A stretch of DNA of 64,000 bases from Omphalotus guepiniiformis. Lineage: Eukaryota > Basidiomycota > Agaricomycetes > Agaricales > Omphalotaceae. The position numbers were made by a program, and so were the translations under genes. How positions within the stretch are numbered: the first letter of the stretch is position 1; each line of letters begins with the position of its first letter. Shown piece after piece: positions 1 through 10,083 of this stretch. The notes beneath the pieces are model-generated. The model did no database searches. It saw only the letters and a program-made list of their open reading frames with translations, and was not told the origin of the DNA. The stretch spans positions 1,984,001 to 2,048,000 of the forward strand of contig JAQOOI010000064.1 of NCBI GenBank assembly GCA_028554645.1. Direction: 5' to 3'.

Positions 1-47
1 CAAGAGTTCCATGAGTGCATCAAGGTACTAATTACTATTCACTTTAG

Positions 48-685
48 ACTCTGTTGACATTCCTATGGCAGAGGGGCCTGTCAACTTGAACTGGGGACCC
101 ATCATGAAGCACATCAATGAATCTCCGTACGAGTTCTTCCAGGGTGGTGGCTGGACCTTCCTCAGTGGGACGACCGGTGGCGCTGAAGTGAGTTGACTTG
201 CGAGAATCGTTGCATAGATCTGTGTATGCTGACTACTTTCGATAGAGCGATCCGTCGGATGACTCTGGCTCGGAGTCTGAGTTTGCAGCTTCTGAAGACT
301 TGGAACAATCGGAGAGTAGTGTCGATGAAAGCGAATACTCTGACGCCAGTGGAAGTGAGAGCGGTTCTGATTTCGGAGAAGGTTCAGAGAGCGAAGATGG
401 TTTGTGGTGTTTGTTTTCTATCGAGCGTTCTACGATCTTACTGATATAACTCTTACAGGCGATGATTGGGACGAGCTCGAGAGGAAAGCAGCTAAATGTA
501 CGTCTGTGTTTATATGTTGAGAGCATCTGACTGATCGTTATTTAGCTGATGCAAAACGGGCGGAGGCGAAGATGGCAAGAGGATCTGACGACTCCTCGGA
601 CGACGATAGGCCCAAGAAAAAGTCTGCTCCGAAAACCTCGAAAACTAATGGAAAATCTTCCAAGAGTTCCAAGGGTAAACGCTGA
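48..685 (+). CDS. SPT16: FACT complex subunit SPT16, C-terminal part (5' cut by window)
   Basis: This is the C-terminal end of the histone chaperone SPT16, the large FACT subunit that moves H2A-H2B during transcription and replication in the nucleus. Frame-consistent exons are 48-187, 246-399, 459-497 and 546-685. The first exon carries the conserved end of the middle domain ([16 protein letters not shown], then [10 protein letters not shown]). It is followed by the family's Asp/Glu/Ser-rich acidic tail and a basic Lys/Ser end finishing in KGKR. Bases 1-47 end in a pyrimidine-rich acceptor at 46-47. They do not read through in the frame of the next exon by any simple splice, so the window probably opens in an intron or near an unresolved exon end. 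The N-terminal peptidase-like domain lies outside the window. Identity is firm; the first boundary is not. Confidence 0.93.
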
Positions 686-948
686 GTTTCATGTAATTGG
701 ACAATTGTAGCTGTACTATATATTGTATGCATCTATATATTACTTTACACAATCTAGCTATGCTTTTGCATATTTTTATATCTTGCGAATTGCATCGTTG
801 TGAGGACATTTACAACCCAACAAAACACAGCTTTGACTTTTTCTCTCTAGTAACAGATCTATTAAGAGAAAATCCTGGTCTCCGATTTCGTTTTTACTTT
901 TCCTAGCAATACACAAATAATGATATTGATACATGGAAGTGGTCAACC

Positions 949-2699
949 CTACAACTCCGGCCTCAAATCCTTAACAAGGCCAAGTGCAGGGGCCGGCAAA
1001 CCGCCCATAGAACGAACTTCTCTATCATCAACCTCCCAGCTATCCGTGGTCAAATCAACCACTTGCTCGCATGTGAAGCGGGGAAGATGCTCCTCTAGAT
1101 GATCTGGGGGACTGACAAAGGCACGAATGACATACTACGCATAGAGTCGCTTGTGAGTTTAAAACAAAAAGAAAACTTCAAATAAGATCTTGACCTGCAC
1201 TTTCACAATAGACCCCAGGCTCCACGAAGATTCCCTTCCGGCCTCTGCACCATCTATCCATCCTCGGAGGACGCAAACGCCTTCAGAGTATTCGCTTTTG
1301 AGTCTCGGCTGACCAGAGGAAATAGCCCATTCCCTGATGACAGGCTCGGAATGCCGCGACGATGACCAAGAAAACTCGGTCTCAGACTCGGAGCTATTTG
1401 AAGATAGCGACCGTCGACTCTCGAGGGCTGCGGCATATTCAAGGTGGACGTCACGAATTGCAGTATGTTTCTTCGGTTCTCTCGAGTCAACGGAGCGGGA
1501 GCGGGTAAAAATTCGTGGGGCGTGGGGGTGGTGATGATGATGATGTTTATGACTTGACTTTACGGGGTATACGAGTAGTTGTTTTACAAGCTTGATGGTA
1601 ATTCGTCGGGAATACATGATAGCCAGTACGGGATCGTTCGGAAAGACGAGGCTAAGCAAGAAGGGTATGTCTTCTCCCGAGGCATAAGTCTGGGGTGAAG
1701 GTAGAGAAAACTAAATAATTATATAGTCAGTACTACGCATAAACTTTTGGAAGTGCGACTGACAAAGACAGAGTTCTTGAACGTGTCGAGGCATTGGTTG
1801 GGCTCGTGGACGGCGGACCACCACCAAGGCGATAAAGTGAGTGTATTGACATGATCGGACACTTGAAAATTTGGACCAGGTGTTTGTCCGCCGTGGGCTC
1901 GTCCCGGTCTTGGGATAATATGCAGAGGCGGATCTGATGGACGCGACTTTGGAAGGTATAACAAAGGTATAACTTTACTGAGAAGGTTGAAATTGTTAGT
2001 CTCGGACTAAACAGAGAAGCCCAACTTACGACTCCACGGTTTTCAGAGCCTTGTGCCTGCCCTTTCCTTGCACATTTACTTTCAATGAGTAACTGATATC
2101 GCAGATTGCACCATAGCGATCTTGAAAGAACGAAGCAGGTGTAGGTGTCAAGACACCTTGTATGCTTACTTCCGGAGGTATCGGGATTGAGAATTTGCAT
2201 TCACATGAACTATCATGACTAGGAATAGGTTGGAGCGAAACGGTTTGCGACAGAAAGGTCAGCGCATAATGTGATGATGATGCGGTTGTAGGAATCCAGG
2301 TATTCGATACTCCTTCCAGCTGTAACACAAAGGAGTCATTACTTGTTTAAGGACATGCAGGGAGTGGATGATACGAACCGTCAGATCTACGTCTCCAATA
2401 GTCTCTGGAAGACCAAAAATTTGCACATTTCCAGCGATCTGTCCATGAAGGCCGTACGTCGGAATGCTCATTCCCCACAATCGCGTTCCGAGGTTGACGG
2501 ACAGATGCTTTGAGCTATATCGCCAGATGCTGTCCGGACTGAAGAGCTCGAGAGCAGCTGGTTGTAAAGAGACATCTGAGCCCCTTGGCATAGGAGAATA
2601 AACAGGAACGCCTCCCTGGGGCTCAGGGTCAGCGTATCGAGGTTCATCCTCAGTCCAACTTGAAGCCGCAACACTGGAAGTTCCTGCTATCGCAGACAT
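949..2699 (-). CDS. arrestin-like (alpha-arrestin family) protein
   Basis: Probable alpha-arrestin-like adaptor, a family that in fungi often links membrane cargo to ubiquitin ligases. The N-terminal exon (start at 2699) holds an arrestin-like strand region (TIGDVDLTVRIIHSLHVL). A second exon has the beta-sandwich pattern CECKFSIPIPPEV, then PASFFQDRYGAICDISYSLK. After introns the frame continues through a second beta-rich half (SGEDIPFLLSL, then MYSRRITIKLVKQLLVYP). A low-complexity segment contains a run of six His near 1535-1550, and the protein ends in LGLVKDLRPEL. The stop is at 949-951. I see no PPxY motif, so Rsp5 recruitment cannot be claimed. The fold class is well supported by the spaced hydrophobic strands; the specific cargo is unknown. 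The upstream 660 bases on this strand serve as its promoter. Confidence 0.72.
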
Positions 2700-3358
2700 T
2701 GGTTGATATCAGAGTTGGGGTATTTGGGGCGGAAACAATACAAACTGCCGAAGTAAGAGGCTTAATCTAACATTATAGACATCGGAGAAGAGGAGGACCA
2801 CATACCTGCGATTCCCAGTTTGTATGGTGAACGTAGTCTAGTTTCCGGCGCGCGGTCCAACCTAGGCTCGCGACCAGCTCGTTTCTAGAAACTTAGACCA
2901 CATGGCCTATCGGACCGTTGGTTCCGAAATTGTTTCGTAGCTTGTTTGTTCATCAAAACAAACTAAATTTGGATGTTTACCGTCCAAATATGTTCACGTA
3001 GGTGAAATGACTGGTAGATCAGTAGATTACGTTTTTGGGTTTAATAGCTTAGGCCTTTTACGCGTTTACTGCATGGTAGACGTGAATAAGGGCTTGAACC
3101 AGGTTCAGTTACCAGTCCCACTTCAAATTGCAGGGCTTTAGTTGTAGCTGGTGTGGTGAGTTTGTGATGGAACTGACGAGAACACAGTTATCCACGCCAC
3201 AACTTTTTCTACATGCGCTGAACTGTTCCCACATTAGCATGTGTTGGACACTAGTATACATTCTCCCCGTAATCATACATCGGTACTGGATCGTTGAAAA
3301 TGAGTATCTACTTACTACTATTGACACCTCTCACTTCAACAATCCAAGACTTCAGACT
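2700..3358. other. intergenic, no gene recognised
   Basis: This is the 5' flank of the arrestin-like gene and the 3' flank of the small gene at 3359-3963. Short ORFs are present on both strands, but none shows splice sites in frame, a domain or a convincing start. A compact direct CCAA/TTGG-rich stretch near 2930-3000 is the only visible texture. Confidence 0.5.
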
Positions 3359-3963
3359 TCAAGCTTCCATCCTTCTCCATTGGAGGTCACGATTGGAGGC
3401 AAGGTTGTCTGGTATATCATACGCCTTCTTGGCGGCAGCAATCAGCTCAGGCCTCATAATCGAAGCCATATACTTGTCGCTCAAGTTGACACCGAGGACG
3501 ATCAGGAAGTAGGGACCGACGACCTTTACACGGGGCAATGACTCAAATCTGCTTTCTCCATCAGACCGGGTACAATTTCAGTCGTAGTACGCACCCAAAC
3601 AGCTCCGCGTACTTGTGCTCCTCCCAACGTGGAAGCGCGATTTTACTCTTAATCTCCCAAGGATAGCAATCATATTTGCGAATCTCGGCCGAGTCCAGGA
3701 TGAATTTCCAGCATAACATGTAGGTGGGGGTCCTACGGCCGTTTACGATGGAGTCTGCGGGTGGCGGGCGTTCCGTCGATGGGAACCCATTTCTGGGAAG
3801 GTGAACAATTAGCATCGGGGTGCGAAAGCCATAAAATACGACTTACATGGGTTCACCTGCTTGGAACTTTCTCCTGCTATTGTTCAACCCATTAGTATGC
3901 GGCGCAAAGAAATTTTTATGAATTGACTTACACGTAGTCTCTGCGCCTCTGTGCTTCTGACAT
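3359..3963 (-). CDS. small protein of unknown function (about 142 aa)
   Basis: Four exons join in one frame: 3963-3932, 3876 (or 3873)-3847, 3792-3591 and 3523-3359. The summed length is 429 nt, or 426 if the second acceptor of the tandem AGCAG site is used. The product starts MSEAQRRRDYV, has a proline-rich stretch (FPSTERPPPADSIVNGRR), and then a Trp/Tyr/Lys-rich core (YMLCWKFILDS, YPWEIKSKIALPRWEEH). After that comes one hydrophobic segment (GCVVGPYFLIVLGVNL) and a charged C-terminus ending LQWRRMEA. I do not recognise the family. The size and single hydrophobic segment would fit a small organelle or membrane-associated protein, but that is only inference. Splice phases agree at all three junctions, which supports a real gene. 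Confidence 0.6.
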
Positions 3964-4725
3964 GGTTGTTAACAACGAATATTATACACATATGGAGGTA
4001 CACTACGTCTGATTGTAATCTGAAGCGTAAAAGTGTCGGAAGGTTGGTGTAGAAGTGAAGCCCTTTCCCCATATGTCGACGCGCACGGTGGCTGTGCAAC
4101 GGATTTTGGTGGGTGAGCGCAGGTGAGCGCATACACTTGCGTAATCTTTGATTACATATCATACTCGGGAGACTATGGTGAACGGTCTAGTCCCGGAATC
4201 GAGAACACCCGGAAAACACCCGCCAAACGCTTACCCGTAGAAGACACAATCTGAGAGAAAGGTATGCACATTGCACAAAGCAGTGCCTATTGAATGCTAG
4301 AGATTCATGGATCTCCATCAGTATTTATCGCAACTAGCTAGATAGGTATGCACTTTGCTGAGCTGCTGTTGAGTGTCAATCGGGTCCGGAGGGGCTCGGA
4401 GGTCCGAGAACCGTACATAGAATTTGCTTCCACTGATCACATGATATGACGGCACGCGAGGATTGATTCCGAGTTAGCCGCAGCGTGAATAGCCGATCCG
4501 GTCTCTAATCATAAGGTCTCCGAGAATTTGAACTTGCAAAAGTAACGACAACGGATTCAGAGACGCTGAACTTACTTCGCCGTTTATCTAGTCCCGAAGA
4601 GTATCTTTTATGTTTTCGGGAAAGTCAGGGACCGGTGCGGGGAAGCACGTGACCGTTCTGAAACTACCCCACAAATGTCGAAAGTATATATTTTCTGACC
4701 CCAGTCTTATTTCAGCACATACACC
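3964..4725. other. divergent intergenic region between the small gene and HIBADH
   Basis: This is a bidirectional promoter region of about 760 bases. It contains an E-box-like CACGTG at 4646-4651 and the TATA-like sequence annotated separately. I see no ORF with exon structure. Confidence 0.5.
4685..4694 (+). promoter_or_regulatory. TATA-like element of the HIBADH gene
   Basis: TATATATTTT lies about 36 bases before the ATG at 4726. That is close for a fungal TATA box, so the 5' leader would be short. A CACGTG palindrome lies about 40 bases further upstream. Confidence 0.4.
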
Positions 4726-6018
4726 ATGAAGCCGTCTTTTCGCTGCTTGAATTCAGTGGTGCTGGACAGGGTCTCTCTAAGGCCCAAGAGTACAAGCTTT
4801 ATTGGTCTCGGTCGTATGGGCTATGAAATGGCATTCAACCTCTTCTCTAAACAGTTCGCACAAGCAAATGACTCTCATTTTGTTGTCTGTGATGCTCTCC
4901 CTGAAAGTTCCCAAAACTTTTGCCAGAATTTTTTGAACCAGTTTCCAGGGGCGAAGATCGCCATTGCGACAACTCCAGAAGAGCAAGAGCTTCATCATTT
5001 CTGATTCTGTCGTTCCCAACTAATCGGTGATAGTTAGGGCGACGCTGGCTTCTCAGACTGTCATCACGATGTTACCTTCCTCGCCTCAAGTTCTCACTGT
5101 TTATAACGATGGAATCATTCCAACTCTTCGAAAATTGCCGCTTGATCTTGCTGCGAGTACATCTTGTATCGACTCTACGACCCTTGATGTGGATGTTGCC
5201 AGGACTGTCGCAAGCCGTGTGATTGAAGCCAAAGCAATCATGATTGACGCTCCAGTGTCAGGAGGTTCGTTAGCGTGTCTGTCAGATGTAGCTTTCACTA
5301 GATCTTCTATCCCAGGTGTTACCGGAGCCAAAGCCGGTACTCTTGCTTTCCTTGTCGGTGGTACCGAAGCGGCTTTCAAATCTTCCCTTCCAATTCTCTC
5401 TCTAATGGGACAACGTATCATTCATTGTGGTCCGTCGGGTGCGGGCCTTGGAGCAAAGATCTGTAACAATGTGAACATTTCCCAAGTTATGTCAAAACGT
5501 GTTTTACATCGCTCTGAACGTGAACTTTCAGCTCATCTTAGGAGTTCAACAAATCATTGTAGGCGAGGCCATGCTCTTGGGTGCGAAATTAGGTTTGGAC
5601 CCGGCCGTACTTTCAAGCGTTATTAGTTCATCAACTGGCAATTGCTGGTCCATCTCGGTCAACAATCCTGTTCCCAACGCATTATTGGACAAGTCCCCGC
5701 CATGTGAAAGAGACTACGAAGGTGGTTTTGCCACGAGTCTGATGTTGAAAGTAGGTGTGAATTCTCACATCTACGAAAGAAAAGATCTGTAATTTTTTCG
5801 ATGGCTGTGTATCTCAATAGGATATGGGCCTTGCAACAAACGTCGCAGCTTCGTCAGGGTGCCCGCTGCCACTCGGTGAAGCAGCTGAAACTCTGTATGC
5901 TCAGGTGGTCAAGGAACAGCCAGACCTTGCGAAGAAAGATTTCTCCGCCGTGTACCAATACCTGAAGACTGCCATGGAGGAAGGCAAGAAAGTCAAAGTC
6001 AATACGGTCTCACTGTGA
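4726..6018 (+). CDS. 3-hydroxyisobutyrate dehydrogenase
   Basis: NAD-dependent mitochondrial enzyme of valine breakdown, oxidising 3-hydroxyisobutyrate to methylmalonate semialdehyde. Exons 4726-4982, 5038-5264, 5316-5470, 5532-5750 and 5821-6018 give 351 residues. The Rossmann entry is FIGLGRMGYEMAFNL near residue 25. ITMLPSS and IDAPVSGG are the cofactor and substrate loops. GAGLGAKICNN holds the catalytic lysine, and LMLKDMGLA is the conserved C-terminal helix. The basic, Ser-containing N-terminus before the Rossmann motif fits a mitochondrial presequence. The first intron (4983-5037) begins GC rather than GT; with it the frame reads TTPEEATLASQTV as expected. Identification is firm. Confidence 0.95.
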
Positions 6019-6493
6019 CATGCATCGAGTCAAAGAGTCCGACGTATCGGAGTGTCTGAAAATGCAGTCAGTAAGTAAGTAGACTCAGTACTATCAATAC
6101 TGTGGTAAGTACAGTCACTGCTGTTGACGTACCGATCACCATGATTTATTTTCCGAGCACGGTGCCTGTTACATGTAGGAGGGAAGGAAGGATTGATGCT
6201 ACGGGGTCTCCGGGGACGTAGGTGTACGATGTACGAGAATACAGCAATCTTTTCTGGGCTCTACAACTTTTTCCAAGTCGCACATAACGAAATCTTTCTG
6301 AACAGCCATCTGAGATGCTATCTAGATCCACGGTCTCCCAAACGGTTCCCCGTTGGAGATCGGCTAAGCGGTTGTGGACTTATATAAGCACTTGAGTTGC
6401 AATTAATTAGGCTGTTTCTTTGTGAGCGGATCCTCAACCTTTTGCTCTTCAACGTCGTTTTAACGATCGCCGTCATCTGTCGCATTCCTTCAC
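6019..6493. other. intergenic spacer
   Basis: This holds the 3' flank of HIBADH and the promoter of the epimerase-like gene. Near 6078-6115 there are short overlapping palindromes (CAGTA...TACTG) and repeated GTAAGTA words. No gene is visible. Confidence 0.45.
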
Positions 6494-8392
6494 ATGGCGA
6501 CCTCAAAGCCAAATGTATTGATATTTGGTCCGTATCTCTTTCTTTTTGCTCATCGACTTGCTCCAGGAAGCTGTGGCATTCCTTTGCTCTGGTATCTTAT
6601 TTTTGTGTCTCGCATTTTCTAGGTGGTGTAAATACGTATTCACGCGCTTTGGCGGCGCATTTGGTGCCTTTGGATGGAGAGCCTTTGGTTTCGGTGTGTA
6701 TATGCTTCATTGTCTTGACGATGTGCAACTTGTTCAACCAGAGTCAACTCTACAGCATTTGCGAATCGTAGACAAATACTCTGTCTCCCCTCCCACCACG
6801 TACGCCAGATAACACCCTCTTTTGAAACTCAAGACCGATTGCACTATCTGATAGATATCTTGGTTCCGAATTCCCAAAGATCCTCGACAAATCTGAGGTG
6901 GTTGAATACAAGCAGGCCAACTTGACTGTTTCCTGTACGTGTCAAGTATGCCCTGTAACTCGGAATTTCAGACTGAAATGGCCTTTTAGCAATCATCCAC
7001 ACCATGTTCGATCCACCAGAAGGCCAGGCTCCTTACGATTACGTGTTTGACTTGACCGGGGAAGTTCGTCATGACCGAACAGAAATGGTATGTTCTGTCG
7101 AACCGCTGTTTTTGTTGTTCCATCAGCGCTCATGGGCTCATGCCACATCTATGTTTTGATTTCCAGATACAAGTCAATACAACTTGTAATGTTGCAAGGA
7201 TGTTGGGATTAGAAGCCGCGAAACGTAAAGTGAAAGCCTATGTGCGGGTGACGCTTCCCTTCTACGAGACATCCAGTAAGGGTTCCCATGATGAGAAGGA
7301 TGATCCCAAACCAGAAGGAACGATTGGTACTTGGTGGCACGAAACGTTACGGATGTTGGCCGCAATAGAAGAGTGAGCATGATCCAACGCCGGTTCGTCC
7401 TTCGACTTCTTGGTCACTGACTTACGCATCGTCGAACCAGTCTTAATTTGGTCATTCTGAGGGTTGGTTTTGGTTACGGGCCGTACGTTGAGTACGGAGA
7501 TAGTCAGTATTCGTTTTGTTGTTTCTCCTCGGGTTTACATCTATACTTATACTTGCCTTCAATCAGTTACATCCGCAATCACGGTCAGCTCAGTTTATGG
7601 CTATTTAAAAAAGCCAATGAAGTCGGTGTAAGCACCGCCTATTACTACGTTAGGTGTTTGGTATATGCTCAATCAATCACCTTTAGTTGGTCACCTGGGA
7701 AGAATCCAACGAATACCATTCATATCGAGGATCTCGCCGGCGCTGCTTGGGCATCTGCGAAATGGATAGATTCATTAGGGCGAAAGGAAGCCGATAGTCT
7801 GGCTGGAGAAGACATTCTCTTTCACAATGACAAGAGTAAAGTCTCACAAGTCGAAGGCATGCCTCCACATGATAAGAAGCTCGTTGCTCCCCTCTTCAAT
7901 CTTGTGCGTAGGATTCTTTCTAGTTGGCGATCGTTAGAAGTCGTACTGACAACTTTTGATCAGGTTGATGATTCGAATAGCACTTTACTGAGCGTTGGTC
8001 AAACCGTTACATCACTCTTTGGAACCACGTTCGAGTTCTTTAATCTGGGCGAGCGGACTCTGTATAAAGTGAGAAGTTACGTAGTATCAGGAACTTTTCA
8101 CAATTCTTATCGCTTCGTATTCTAGCTCATGGATGATGCGGTAGAAGATATCAACGAACATCACGTCGGGGGCTGGACACAGATGATTCAAAATTCCGAC
8201 CCACCCGTTACCAAGACACCTCTTTCCGCATATATGGATAAATACGCCCTAGAAAAGCACGTCGTGGCGTTGAACAACACTAAGATTAAAGAGGTCATTG
8301 GTTATCAACTCAAGCGACCTCAATTCAACCACGAAAACATCAAGGAGATTGTAGATAAATGGAAAGCAGAGGGTAGTTGGCCAGTACTGTAA
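6494..8392 (+). CDS. NAD(P)-dependent epimerase/dehydratase-like (extended SDR) protein
   Basis: A Rossmann-fold protein of the extended short-chain dehydrogenase type, assembled from about ten exons that stay in frame. It starts MATSKPNVLIFGGVNTYSR; the nucleotide-binding glycine motif is degenerate (FGGVNTYS rather than GxxGxxG). Later landmarks are YDYVFDLTGEVRHD, then QVNTTCNVARMLGLEAA (the usual helix after the active-site strand). A YGYLK segment matches YxxxK spacing, and NTIHIEDLAGAAWASAKW is a typical binding loop of the family. The C-terminus (KEVIGYQLKRPQFNHENIKEIVDKWKAEG) resembles the lid helices of fungal NAD-epimerase-like proteins. The substrate cannot be told from sequence. 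The stop is at 8390-8392. Confidence 0.8.
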
Positions 8393-8839
8393 TCACAGTC
8401 GAATTTGTATGTTTTTCTTCTCGTGTTTTTCGCACAACATCAACTTTCTTTCTTTCTTTGCAATCTTGGCAATGCTTTCGACACAGTGCTACTCTCATTT
8501 TACCACTTAAATAATACCCCTTTCTCTCATCGCCGGTCTGTTTCTTTATACCTACTTACGACGTTGTCTTTCTGTGGTTTGATTAAATTACGGTTTTACA
8601 CTACATCTATTATAATGAGCGTGCTGTTGTTGTGCACCGGGGATGAACTTAGACTGCTGTTGCGACATACCGTGTTTCACACAGTACTCAATTATGCTAT
8701 CACCGTCAACCGGGACAGGTAACATTGCCTTGATTACCGCTGAGAACGAGTCCTGAGTTAAAGACACTGACGTGGTCTAACCCAGGTTGCCGTTCAAATA
8801 TCTCCCAAGCACTAGCAGGACGTAGAAATACCCCTTGTG
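8393..8839. other. intergenic spacer
   Basis: T/C-rich 3' flank of the epimerase-like gene (tttctttctttg near 8446) followed by the short promoter of the cytochrome b561 gene. No further gene is seen. Confidence 0.45.
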
Positions 8840-9949
8840 ATGCCCAATAGCCCTAACCCTGAAGACTACGAACTTTTACTTCCCTCAGAACAGACAGGCG
8901 AGGCAGACAATCCGAAACCATCCATGGGCCGTGAAGAACAGCTACTGAAGCCAGAGAATAGGAAAGGGGATGCGTTAGCGAACTTGGTTGCACTGGTGCG
9001 CTTCAGATGTTGTTGTGAACCTGGAAGCGATGCGACTATGTAGATGTTGTATTGACAGGGAGCGTCAGGAGTGAGCACTACATCCATCGCATTCTAATGA
9101 CAGAGCTCATGGATCCCTAGGTCACTCTACTTGTAACATGGGTAGTCATGTTGAGCAACGAGCCAACGAAACTCGGCTGGTTCCTCTTACATCCAACCCT
9201 CCAGACATTAGCTATGACCCTGTTCACATACGGTACGTCTGTCCTCGCTACCAAATTTCCGGAAAAACAAAACCAAGATTGTGACGGACAGGCATCTTGA
9301 CCTTGCAACCGACGTCCCAACCCAAGACGAAGACTGCAGGGTTGTCTCGTCACCAGATCGCCATATTCTGCTTGGGGTTTCCGTCCATTTTCGTTGGCAC
9401 ATTTGCTATCGTTTATAACAAATCGTTGAGAGACGCAGCTCATTTCACGACTTGGCATGGGGTGAGTTTGTCCTGATGATTCTGCCTCTTGAACGTTGCA
9501 CATATTGCGTACTAATCGTGATTAACAGACCCTGGGCATCATAGCTATGGCATGGATTGTTGCCCAAGTACTGCTAGGCGGTGGGAGTGTCTGGTTTAAT
9601 GGTGCCGCTTTTGGCGGAGGCGTCAAAGCGAAATCTATCTGGAAATATCACAGGTAGTTTCATCCGAAGCTACTGCCGAGAAAGCCCAGCTGATCCCGAA
9701 ATTTTAGATTATCTGGTTACATTCTGTTCCCTTTACTACTCCTCACAGTGGACCTTGGCGGTGCGTGGTCACACTGGGGAGAGAACAATGTTCCCCTTGT
9801 CATTCGGCTACTCGCATACCTACTCGCCCCCGCTGCAACACTTGGGGCGATCTATACACGCGTCAGGTACGCATTGCGTGTCGCTTCTACCCCTTCTTTC
9901 TTGGCGCTAATTCTACTCATGAAGAGTATCCAAGATGAAGTTCTTCTAG
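8840..9949 (+). CDS. cytochrome b561-domain membrane protein
   Basis: Predicted multi-pass haem b membrane protein of the cytochrome b561 / ferric-reductase-like class, which moves electrons across a membrane. The first exon encodes an acidic soluble N-terminus (MPNSPNPEDYELLLPSEQ). Following exons give hydrophobic helices: VTLLVTWVVMLSN, then AIFCLGFPSIFVGTFAIVY, then LGIIAMAWIVAQVLLGG, and two more after KYHRLSGYILFPLLLLTVD. Candidate haem ligands are the histidines in LSRHQIA, AHFTTWHG and WKYHRLSG, with spacing typical of the family. The end is short and basic (RVRVSKMKFF). The start at 8840 is the first ATG; a preceding in-frame GTG is not used. Partner and electron donor are unknown. 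Confidence 0.85.
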
Positions 9950-10083
9950 ATATTAACATATGGCCAATTTGGTAAATTAATCATTATGTTAAATATCGTA
10001 TACTTTGTGCTCAGTACACTGCTCATAGCAATCGACGGAATAAATAAGTTCAAAACTATGTAACGCGTTGTTGTCGAATTTGT

